A DNA stretch of 5,139 nt, from positions 1 through 5,139 of the forward strand of contig JAGHBF010000060.1 of NCBI GenBank assembly GCA_021161165.1, written 5' to 3'. Within the stretch, counting starts at the first letter, position 1; each line of letters begins with the position of its first letter. The translations under genes and the position numbers were made by a program. Positions 1 through 5,139 of this stretch are shown in pieces. The notes below the pieces were generated by a model. The model made no database searches and had not been told where the DNA came from. It saw nothing but the letters and a program-made list of their open reading frames with translations. The DNA is from Candidatus Aminicenantota bacterium. GTDB lineage: Bacteria > Acidobacteriota > Aminicenantia > S016-38.

Positions 1-1529
1 AAAATAAGCCCTGCCTGTCTGAAAGAAACATTCGCCAGCCAATTGTTTACAAAAGAATAGGGAATCTCTTTAGTTTGAAGAATTTGCCCCTCGCTTCCCT
101 CTTCCAGAACCACCGCAGGTTCAGCCACCACTCGCGCCTTCCCTTTTTTCTCCAGAGCGGAAAGAGAAAATTCCAAAGATGCAAGATTGTAAGGAACTCC
201 TATTTTTATTCCCTGGCTGACAGCTGGGTTCTCGGTAAGAGCTCTCACAGAATCCTGAGAGTTCGAAGAAGGCTGGGCAGGAAGTCCTGGATAGGTTTTA
301 ATATTAACAGGAAGTCCGTTGGCACCTGAAGGCGATACTCCCTTAAAAGACCATCTTATCCCGAGATTCTTTATTTCATTTTCCGATATTTCCACCACCC
401 TTGCCTTAATCAGTATCTGTGCTTTAGGCCTGTCTATTTTTTTAACTACCTCTTTTGCTCTGTTCACAAGTTTTTCGGGCCCAGAAATAAGAAGAACTTC
501 CGATTCTTTGATTTCACTGAGTTTTAAATATTTCCCAAAGATTAACTTCAGGCTTTCTTTAATTTTACCTATATTGGAGTTTTTTATTCTGACAACTTCA
601 ACCTTATCATCCCCTGCTTCAAGCCTTTCCAGAAGTATTCTGTTCTTTTTGAGTTCCTCTATCTTTTTCAGGCTCCCCACGACAATTATGTTTTTACTTT
701 CCACAAATAGCGAAAGCCCATTCTGAATAAGCACAATGTCTATAACTTTATAAAGAGGGGTTTTTTCTATAAACAATTCAAGAGATTTTCCGGGCAAAGT
801 TCCTACAGGAACAATAGAAATGTTCAGTTTTTGGCTAATGTAATCAAAGAAAGCGATTATAGGCACTTCTTTGAAGGTGACTGTTACCTTCTCCAGAAGA
901 CCTTTTCTGGTATTTTCAGAAAGCGTTGAGTATCTTTCTGGCAATTGCTCAAATGGACTCTTCTGGGTTTTATTCGATTCTCCAGCTTTCTCTTGTTTAT
1001 AGACAACCTTTAAGTTCTGTAAGTTATTTCCTAAGCCAGAAATTGAATTCTTGCTTTTTGTAGAACCACTTCTTTTTTTCTTTACAGATATTTTGACTTT
1101 TTTCGCTTTAACCTGATTACTTTTCGCAAGCGTTTTCCCCGAGTATTCTCTCGCCATCGGTATTTCATTGCTCCTGAGATCGTTTATTGCCTCAATTTCA
1201 TCCTTGGTTAAAACCGATTCCTTCCCCTTTATTTTTCTTTCCTCAGTGTCCTTTTTTTCAGGGAATCTCAAAAGGACTTTCCAAACTTTGTCCTTTTCTA
1301 AAGGAAATAACTCTGCTTTTTCAAAGCCAATTTCCTTTTTACGAGAGTAAATCAAGGGTAACTCAGCGGGTCTCACAAAAAGTTCTAATCCGCCTGTAGA
1401 AAAAACAATTTTTTGGATTTTAAGTTCCTTTTGATGATCCAGAACATATCTGAGAGCAACTTCGGGATTAGAGCCCAGGAGTAAACTTATAAAAAGGATA
1501 GCCCATAGCAATTTACTTCTTCCTGACAT
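1..1529 (-). CDS. pilQ: PilQ-type secretin, N-terminal 509 codons (3' end cut by window edge)
   Basis: Outer-membrane secretin, the multimeric gate of a type IV pilus or related secretion machine. I translated this open frame by hand because it has no stop inside the window. Residues 5-20 are a hydrophobic signal peptide. Residues about 25-90 form a small beta-rich domain I cannot assign, possibly a degenerate AMIN domain. Residues 91-212 are a charged Lys/Ser-rich linker. Residues 213-285 fit the N0/STN domain (VTVTFKEVPI, then FIEKTPLYKVIDIVL). Residues 308-368 fit one N1 repeat (VEVVRIKNSNIGKIKESL to VVKKIDRP). The core opens at 369 with KAQILIKARVVEISENEIKN and continues with FSLSALEKKGKARVVAEPAV at 454-473. 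About the last 100-150 residues, with the C-terminal strands, are missing. One N1 repeat rather than N1-N2-N3 favours PilQ over GspD. The ATG is 5 bases after AAGGAGG and overlaps the end of pilP by 17 bases. The family is certain; the pilus-versus-T2SS assignment is inference from neighbours. Confidence 0.93.
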   Translation of the reverse strand, partial: MSGRSKLLWAILFISLLLGSNPEVALRYVLDHQKELKIQKIVFSTGGLELFVRPAELPLIYSRKKEIGFEKAELFPLEKDKVWKVLLRFPEKKDTEERKIKGKESVLTKDEIEAINDLRSNEIPMAREYSGKTLAKSNQVKAKKVKISVKKKRSGSTKSKNSISGLGNNLQNLKVVYKQEKAGESNKTQKSPFEQLPERYSTLSENTRKGLLEKVTVTFKEVPIIAFFDYISQKLNISIVPVGTLPGKSLELFIEKTPLYKVIDIVLIQNGLSLFVESKNIIVVGSLKKIEELKKNRILLERLEAGDDKVEVVRIKNSNIGKIKESLKLIFGKYLKLSEIKESEVLLISGPEKLVNRAKEVVKKIDRPKAQILIKARVVEISENEIKNLGIRWSFKGVSPSGANGLPVNIKTYPGLPAQPSSNSQDSVRALTENPAVSQGIKIGVPYNLASLEFSLSALEKKGKARVVAEPAVVLEEGSEGQILQTKEIPYSFVNNWLANVSFRQAGLI

Positions 1530-1854
1530 TTTTACCTCCTTTCAGGGTCAACTTATATATTTTCTTTTTCCCCCTAAAAAAAGCTTCAACCCTGTCTTTT
1601 TCTATTCTGACAATTTTCAAACCCGATTTTTTACCCTGGCCCTCTTTCAACACCAAGTATTTGCCTGTTTTATGAAGGAAAAAGGCACACTTCAAATGGT
1701 TGGAATAAACTATTCCTGCAAGAGTGTACTCATTTCTATGACTGCCTCCATGACCTGAAAGCCCTTTACTCTTTTCCGGAAGCTTCCCAAAAATGTCAGG
1801 AGAAGAATAAAGCAAGTATAAACCTAATGTTAGAAAAATTAACACTTTTCTCAA
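1513..1854 (-). CDS. pilP: Short PilP/GspC-like periplasmic protein, TTG start
   Basis: Likely the periplasmic link between the PilN/PilO dimer and the secretin N0 domain. The 113-residue product has a signal peptide or membrane anchor (residues 4-16, after MRKV). A short Gly/Ser/His-rich spacer follows (about 24-42), then one compact beta domain (43-106): YTLAGIVYSNHLKCAFFL, GKYLVLKEGQ, LKIVRIEKDRVEAFF and KIYKLTLKGG. This repeats the PilP/GspC homology-region pattern of a strand, a residue run ending in a hydrophobic stretch, 'G.y..l..G', then 'v..I..+.v...'. Proteobacterial PilP is about 170 residues and a lipoprotein; here there is no lipobox Cys and the linker is very short. The start is TTG, five bases after a perfect AAGGAGG, and overlaps the pilO stop (TTGA). 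The next start, GTG at codon 4, would be 14 bases from that site, so TTG is preferred. Identity rests on the domain pattern plus position between pilO and pilQ; a GspC-type HR domain is the alternative. Confidence 0.68.
   Translation of the reverse strand: MRKVLIFLTLGLYLLYSSPDIFGKLPEKSKGLSGHGGSHRNEYTLAGIVYSNHLKCAFFLHKTGKYLVLKEGQGKKSGLKIVRIEKDRVEAFFRGKKKIYKLTLKGGKNVRKK
1535..1541 (-). promoter_or_regulatory. Ribosome binding site of the secretin gene, inside pilP
   Basis: AAGGAGG on the minus strand, followed after five bases (TAAAA) by the secretin ATG at 1529. It lies within the final codons of pilP (Lys-Gly-Gly-Lys) and so fixes the secretin start and suggests translational coupling. Confidence 0.85.
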
Positions 1855-2387
1855 GGTTTCCTCCTTCTTATATATGTTTTAAACCTCCCTGAAATAACCA
1901 GGCGATGTCTTTTTTCTTTCTTCCAGTTACGGTTGTATTTCACTTCAAGCAATAAAGGCGAAATAGCTCTTTTCATACTTTCAATCTTTGAAAGAAAGGA
2001 AATAACATTTTCATAGGTCATTGTTCCCCCTTGAAGAGAGATTTCCCATAAAAGGTATGGGTCTTCCTTAGAAAGTCGCCTGGTCCGGCTTGAAGATATA
2101 TTGGTCAAATATACCCTGGTATCTCTTGAAAAACCTGAAAAATCTTTTACTATTTTCTGAAGGTCTGCTTCAGAAGGAAGAGCTTTTTCCAAGTCCGGGA
2201 GCGTAGCTTCAAGCGTTTTTATCTCTTCTTCCAGGAGTTTTAACCTGGCCGCCGAAGTTTTTAAGGAAGCAAGCCTTTCTCTGGACTTCATTAACTCCGC
2301 CTGCCTTTCCTTGAGATCCACCATTTTCACTGAGAAAATCCATATGGAAAATCCCAAAAAAAGAATTCCTACATGAAAATTTTTCAT
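1851..2387 (-). CDS. pilO: PilO-like inner-membrane alignment protein
   Basis: Probable PilO, partner of PilN in the inner-membrane alignment complex. The 178-residue protein has the classic layout: a short cytoplasmic start, one membrane helix (about 6-20, VGILFLGFSIWIFSV), a coiled coil (24-68, rich in Lys, Glu and Leu), the turn ALPSEADLQ (69-77) that typically ends the coil in this family, and an alpha/beta domain to about 172 with the signature-like segment LLWEISLQGGTMTYENVISF (112-131). The last strand (HRLVISGRFKTY) is followed by a basic tail RRRKP. The ATG lies inside the pilN stop (ATGA overlap), six bases after AAGGGGG, so translation is probably coupled to pilN. The coding sequence of the basic tail (AGA AGG AGG AAA CCT) contains the pilP ribosome site, so the tail may be shaped by that need. 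GspM is the T2SS counterpart and cannot be excluded by sequence alone, but separate pilM and pilN upstream favour PilO. Confidence 0.8.
   Translation of the reverse strand: MKNFHVGILFLGFSIWIFSVKMVDLKERQAELMKSRERLASLKTSAARLKLLEEEIKTLEATLPDLEKALPSEADLQKIVKDFSGFSRDTRVYLTNISSSRTRRLSKEDPYLLWEISLQGGTMTYENVISFLSKIESMKRAISPLLLEVKYNRNWKKEKRHRLVISGRFKTYIRRRKP
1860..1866 (-). promoter_or_regulatory. Ribosome binding site deciding the TTG start of pilP, inside pilO
   Basis: AAGGAGG on the minus strand, five bases (AAACC) before the TTG at 1854. It is encoded within the Arg-Arg-Arg-Lys tail of PilO. It supports TTG rather than the GTG three codons later. Confidence 0.8.
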
Positions 2388-2938
2388 TTTGTACCCCCTT
2401 TAAAATTCCCATAAATTACAAACTCCCCTTTCGTATTTCTGGACTGTTCAATGGTGCTGGAGAAAAAACCGCTTTTGTTAAGATTATCGATGAACATTGA
2501 ATAAGAATCTGCATTTCCAGAGAAACCCTCTATTTTAAGAGAGTTTGAATTTTTATGAACCGCCGAAAGGATAACTCCAGAAGGGACATTGTCTTTCAAA
2601 GCTTTAAAAAATCCGATAGTCTTCATTTTGTTTTTCTGCAATTCTTTGATTTTTTCTATCATTGACTTAACAAGCAGCTTTTTCATCTTTAGCTCCTTTA
2701 GTTTTGCCTCCACGTTTCTATATTTTTCGCACTCTTCTCTAATTCTCACTGTCCTCTTTGCCATCTGGTAATCCAGAAAGAAATTTCTCGCCCCCAGAAC
2801 AAGCATGAAGAGTCCTATACTTAAAACCAAAATTGATGAAATGGAATAATTCGGGCGTTTTTTTATTACTTTTCTTTTTTCCTCACCAAAAAGATCCTCC
2901 TCATCAAAAATCCCCATTTCTTCCTTTCTTTCTTCCAT
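2384..2938 (-). CDS. pilN: PilN-like inner-membrane alignment protein with acidic N-terminal extension
   Basis: Probable PilN, the membrane protein that joins cytoplasmic PilM to the periplasmic PilO/PilP complex. The 184 residues comprise an N-terminal cytoplasmic segment (1-32) with an acidic stretch MGIFDEEDLFGEE (8-20) then a basic KRKVIKKRP; one membrane helix (about 34-51, SSILVLSIGLFMLVLGA); a charged coiled coil (about 58-105); and a ferredoxin-like fold (106-180) carrying family-typical elements: FFKALKDNVPSGVILSAV, SLKIEGFSGNADSYSMFIDN and the final FVIYGNF. The usual PilN start with its short Asn-Leu-Leu-Pro docking motif for PilM is not seen. The ATG is four bases after AAGGAGG, ten bases beyond the pilM stop. 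A second in-frame ATG (codon 8, after AAAGGAAGAA) would remove MEERKEE and is a weaker alternative. The product ends in an ATGA overlap with pilO. Confidence 0.85.
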   Translation of the reverse strand: MEERKEEMGIFDEEDLFGEEKRKVIKKRPNYSISSILVLSIGLFMLVLGARNFFLDYQMAKRTVRIREECEKYRNVEAKLKELKMKKLLVKSMIEKIKELQKNKMKTIGFFKALKDNVPSGVILSAVHKNSNSLKIEGFSGNADSYSMFIDNLNKSGFFSSTIEQSRNTKGEFVIYGNFKGGTK

Positions 2939-2942
2939 GGAA

Positions 2943-2949
2943 CCTCCTT
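2943..2949 (-). promoter_or_regulatory. Ribosome binding site of pilN, at the pilM stop
   Basis: AAGGAGG on the minus strand with a four-base gap (TTCC) before the ATG at 2938. It begins at the last base of the pilM TGA stop and favours the first ATG over the second at codon 8. Confidence 0.75.
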
Positions 2950-3773
2950 CACTGTTTATTTAAATAAAGCATTCTATTCTCAATTACATAAAGAGCGGCA
3001 AAATTAATTAAATTCTCATTTTTGAAGGCATTCTCAGAATATGGACTGACATTTTTTATACCTGCCCCCTTAAGAGCAGACCTAAAAAAATTAAACGGTG
3101 AATTTCTATTATCCCTGTATGTTTTAATCGAAACCCCTGAAATAAAAACCACAGAGAAATCTTTAAACCATGGAACTTTACTTTCTATCACATCTTTTAA
3201 ATGCCCCTCAATTAAAGACTGAAATACAGGGTCGCCCTCCATCCATCTTTTTTTAACCTTATTGAGCGAAGCACCTTTAGCTATGGAAACCTTATCTATC
3301 GGATGGAAAACACCGTAATTTTCAGTATGAAGAAACAGCTTTTTGTCTCTGAATCCGAGATATATTGAATTATTAAACCCTATATCTATAAGAGCGAATT
3401 CGCTTTTAAGTTTTTCTCTGCAATACAGATACAAAACAATAGGTCCTGGAATCACCCTTGCAATTCTGAAACCGCTGTGAATAAATTGTTTTACCATTTC
3501 ATCAAGAAAAGCTTGGTTCAACCCAAAGTAAACTTCTTCATCTTCCATATAGAAAGGCATCTTTGTAACTTTGAGGCCAGGGGGAAGGTTTCTGGGATTC
3601 ACCCTTTTTATTGACCTGAGGACGATATTTACTCTTTTACCAACATCTCGTTCTTCAAGCCTTCTCCCCCAGGAAGTCTCCGTCTTTGGATATATTTTCA
3701 AAATTTTCCTTATGAAAGATGGTGGAGTCTGCAGTCTCTGTATCCCGTGTGTTTCATAAGAATAAATAATCAT
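2949..3773 (-). CDS. pilM: PilM-like actin-fold protein, reduced N-terminus
   Basis: Cytoplasmic actin-like (ASKHA-fold) component that in type IV pili binds the PilN N-terminus. Only the middle and C-terminal family pattern is visible in 274 residues. A segment VYFGLNQAFLDEMVKQF, then HSGFRIARVIPGPIVLYLY (81-117), matches the 'pseudopilot aGl ... ie ... al' region. FALIDIGFNNSIYLGF (126-141) is the internal phosphate-2-like strand turn. VVFISGVSIK (208-217) stands where the adenosine motif with its paired glycines should be, with only one Gly. The usual opening 'GiDiGsssvK' phosphate-1 loop is absent: the protein starts MIIYSYETHG and goes straight to a basic region (21-60). Typical PilM is about 350 residues, so roughly one subdomain is missing or rewritten. 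The ATG overlaps the pilC stop by one base (TGATG), five bases after GAGG. No membrane helix, so it is not a whole GspL. The call leans on the pattern plus position directly before pilN. Confidence 0.75.
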   Translation of the reverse strand: MIIYSYETHGIQRLQTPPSFIRKILKIYPKTETSWGRRLEERDVGKRVNIVLRSIKRVNPRNLPPGLKVTKMPFYMEDEEVYFGLNQAFLDEMVKQFIHSGFRIARVIPGPIVLYLYCREKLKSEFALIDIGFNNSIYLGFRDKKLFLHTENYGVFHPIDKVSIAKGASLNKVKKRWMEGDPVFQSLIEGHLKDVIESKVPWFKDFSVVFISGVSIKTYRDNRNSPFNFFRSALKGAGIKNVSPYSENAFKNENLINFAALYVIENRMLYLNKQ

Positions 3774-4735
3774 CAGATCCTCGCAGCAATTCCCATAAGC
3801 GGCAGATAAATCGCCAATAATACGAAAAAGACCATAACCCCAAGGATAACGGTTATCAGAGGGACCACTCCATCGGAAAGTTTTTTCATCCTGGCAAAAA
3901 GTTCATCCCTTGACATTTCCGCAAGCCATGGCAGAACATCATCCAGGCTTCCCGTTTCCTCTGCGGCTTGAAGCATAGCAACTTCGTGAGGATAAAGGAT
4001 AGGTGAAAGAGCTACATAAAAAGGGGTTCCGTTAAGAACCTCTTCTTTGGCTTTTGAAATATCCAACAGTTTCAGCTGAACATTGGAGAAGGCCTGGTGT
4101 AGATTGTATCCACTGGAATATGCAAAACCAAGGGTATCGAACAGAAGGACTTTTTCATATAAAACTGATATTTTTCTCAGAAAAGGAATTAAATTTATTA
4201 TCCTTTCCCAGTTTCTTGAGAAATACCATGTTGCTCCTGCACACAATACTATTAAAATCGGAAGGTAATCCCACAAAAACTTCCCCAAAGAAAAAACAAT
4301 TTTTGAAATAGGGGGTAATTCTACACCGAAGGCTTCAACGAGCTGCGAAAATCTCGGGACAACATATACCACTATAAAAATAAAAATGCCAACCGAAACA
4401 ACAAGCTCTAATAATGGAAAAAAGATGCTTAAGATAAAGTTCTTTTTTGTCTTTCCAATTCTTTCTACATGCTGATAAAGATTTCTTAATCCCTCTTCCA
4501 GTTTTCCTGATTCCATGGAATTATAAAGGAAATAAAACTCTGAGTCCGGGATCTTTCCCTTCAGGTCTTCCAGCCATTCTCCCCTTCTTTTTATCCCGAA
4601 TAGTGGGAATATTACTTCTGAAGCCTGAACAATATTTACAACGCCAGCTTTAATATAGTAATAAAGCATCTTATACAGCCTTTCCCTATTTTTTACCTTA
4701 CCTGAATTTGAGGAAAAAACTAATGGCAATCCCAT
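3773..4735 (-). CDS. pilC: PilC/GspF inner-membrane platform protein, short form
   Basis: Polytopic inner-membrane platform protein that couples the cytoplasmic assembly ATPase to pilin or pseudopilin polymerisation. It has two T2SF domains. Domain 1 (about 18-128) carries LYKMLYYYIKAGV, the hallmark ESGKLEEGL (75-83), the first membrane helix (101-125) and VVPRFSQLVEAFGVELPPIS (125-144), the standard 'vP.f...f...g..LP' stretch. The second membrane helix is about 156-171. Domain 2 (about 195-315) shows LLFDTLGFAYSSGYNLHQAF, then GTPFYVAL, the hallmark EETGSLDDVL (259-268), and a last helix VPLITVILGVMVFFVLLAIY (291-310) ending LPLMGIAARI. At 320 residues it is shorter than the usual 400 or so: the N-terminal linker of about 65 residues is absent and domain 1 is condensed between the 'aG' helix and ESGKL. 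The ATG sits behind AAGGAGGTGA, inside the stop of the preceding gene. The C-terminus looks complete. Confidence 0.92.
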   Translation of the reverse strand: MGLPLVFSSNSGKVKNRERLYKMLYYYIKAGVVNIVQASEVIFPLFGIKRRGEWLEDLKGKIPDSEFYFLYNSMESGKLEEGLRNLYQHVERIGKTKKNFILSIFFPLLELVVSVGIFIFIVVYVVPRFSQLVEAFGVELPPISKIVFSLGKFLWDYLPILIVLCAGATWYFSRNWERIINLIPFLRKISVLYEKVLLFDTLGFAYSSGYNLHQAFSNVQLKLLDISKAKEEVLNGTPFYVALSPILYPHEVAMLQAAEETGSLDDVLPWLAEMSRDELFARMKKLSDGVVPLITVILGVMVFFVLLAIYLPLMGIAARI

Positions 4736-4736
4736 T

Positions 4737-5139
4737 TCACCTCCTTATCCATAGCCATGCTCCTGAATAGTAGTTCTTTTTAAAATAAACGAAAGGTAAA
4801 AGATACATAAGAGCAACTCCAATTTTAGGGTCTGATATAGGAACAGCGCAGAAAATAAGAATCGTGCACCAGATGACACTTTGCAAAAAAACAAAAAATG
4901 CCCTTGCAATTGGATTTGTTATGAAAAATCTATTCGACTTTGCCTTCACCAGCTTAGCTATATAAAGAAGAAAAATAAAAATGATTGGAATAGAGAAAAA
5001 GGAAAAATAAACGCTCCTCTGAAGGAAAAAAGCCGGAAGGAAATACGAAAAATATCCACAAAAATTCAACTCTATTAAAAGGATTTTTCCTGTCCAGGAA
5101 CGTCTCTGGTCTTTTTGTAAAAATAGAACCTTTTTGTAC
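4737..5139 (-). CDS. Small polytopic membrane protein of unknown function (5' end off window; frame uncertain)
   Basis: I do not recognise this family. The frame is open to the window edge (23 codons upstream of the first possible TTG start at 5069), so it is annotated as 5'-partial. Counting from that TTG, hydrophobic helices lie at about 3-16, 20-41 (rich in Phe and Ile, ending YIAKLVKAKSN), 54-77 and 82-96, and the C-terminus is YYSGAWLWIRR. The clusters KLVKAKSNR and FKKN would favour a cytoplasmic side. No peptidase Asp pair or other catalytic motif is visible. It precedes pilC by one base, and its last codons (AGG AGG TGA) double as the pilC ribosome site, so it belongs to the same operon. 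Its first part is ambiguous: the other two frames at the edge are also open or nearly so, and the TTG has no good ribosome site. A frameshift near 5026-5031 is possible. It could be a small accessory of the pilus machine, but that is only guilt by association. Confidence 0.5.
   Translation of the reverse strand, partial: YKKVLFLQKDQRRSWTGKILLIELNFCGYFSYFLPAFFLQRSVYFSFFSIPIIFIFLLYIAKLVKAKSNRFFITNPIARAFFVFLQSVIWCTILIFCAVPISDPKIGVALMYLLPFVYFKKNYYSGAWLWIRR
4740..4746 (-). promoter_or_regulatory. Ribosome binding site of pilC, at the stop of the preceding gene
   Basis: AAGGAGG on the minus strand, extended to AAGGAGGTGA by the stop codon (TGA) of the preceding gene, four bases before the pilC ATG at 4735. 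The last two sense codons of the upstream gene, AGG AGG, form the core of this site. Confidence 0.85.

Noticed and set aside
75..329. Plus-strand open frame of 84 codons.
   Set aside because: Antisense to the secretin core (FSLSALEKKGKARVVAEP region); no recognisable domain or ribosome site.
319..726. Plus-strand open frame of 135 codons with hydrophobic runs.
   Set aside because: It is antisense to the N0, N1 and core-entry region of the secretin, which has clear domain matches; no ribosome site, and its Leu/Ser/Phe bias is what the reverse of Lys/Glu-rich coding gives.
1513..1854. PilP as a lipoprotein.
   Set aside because: The only Cys is at residue 56 inside the beta domain; there is no lipobox at the signal peptide end.
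2209..2412. Minus-strand open frame of 67 codons across the pilN-pilO junction.
   Set aside because: It is an out-of-frame shadow of the pilO start and pilN end, both of which have good family patterns and a standard ATGA overlap.
2939..2948. Internal promoter or terminator between pilM and pilN.
   Set aside because: The gap is only about ten bases and is filled by the pilN ribosome site; no hairpin followed by a T run was seen.
4054..4311. Plus-strand open frames inside pilC.
   Set aside because: Antisense to the well-supported T2SF coding sequence, with no domain of their own.
4737..5139. Prepilin peptidase (PilD) as identity of the right-edge membrane protein.
   Set aside because: Such a gene would fit the context, but neither the conserved Asp motifs nor the Cys zinc motif is visible in the part present.

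Overview
The window is a single, almost gap-free leftward (minus-strand) operon for the inner-membrane platform, alignment complex and outer-membrane secretin of a type IV pilus-like (type IVa pilus / transformation / type II secretion-related) machine. In transcription order, right to left, it holds: the end of a small polytopic membrane protein of unknown function (cut by the right edge), a PilC/GspF platform protein, a PilM-like actin-fold protein, PilN, PilO, a short PilP-like protein, and the first 509 codons of a PilQ-type secretin that runs off the left edge. No stretch over 300 bases lacks a gene. The largest gap between genes is about 10 bases and most junctions overlap. I see no promoter, terminator, RNA gene, repeat array, CRISPR or mobile element.

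The organism must be a diderm, since a secretin needs an outer membrane. The DNA is AT-rich, the proteins are rich in Lys, Phe and Ile, and Arg is coded almost only by AGA/AGG (19 of 21 Arg codons in the visible secretin). That codon habit is common in AT-rich thermophilic or deep-branching bacterial lineages, but I cannot name a phylum. All downstream genes start behind strong AAGGAGG-like ribosome sites, except pilM (GAGG only) and pilO (AAGGGGG).

By family knowledge the parts would work as follows. PilC sits in the inner membrane and couples a cytoplasmic assembly ATPase (not in this window) to pilin polymerisation. PilM docks in the cytoplasm on the PilN N-terminus. PilN and PilO form a coiled-coil membrane heterodimer reaching into the periplasm, and PilP bridges them to the N0 domain of the secretin, through which the fibre or cargo passes. 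The gene order pilC-pilM-pilN-pilO-pilP-pilQ, with separate pilM and pilN, favours a type IV pilus reading over classical T2SS, where the two are fused as GspL.

The system itself is known, so I do not claim a new one. The oddities are reductions and extensions of its parts: a PilM lacking the usual N-terminal phosphate-binding segment, a PilC trimmed at its N-terminus, a very small non-lipoprotein PilP with a TTG start, an acidic tail in place of the usual PilM-docking motif of PilN, and a secretin with a long lysine-rich linker. At the right edge the reading frame of the first gene is ambiguous and may contain a frameshift.
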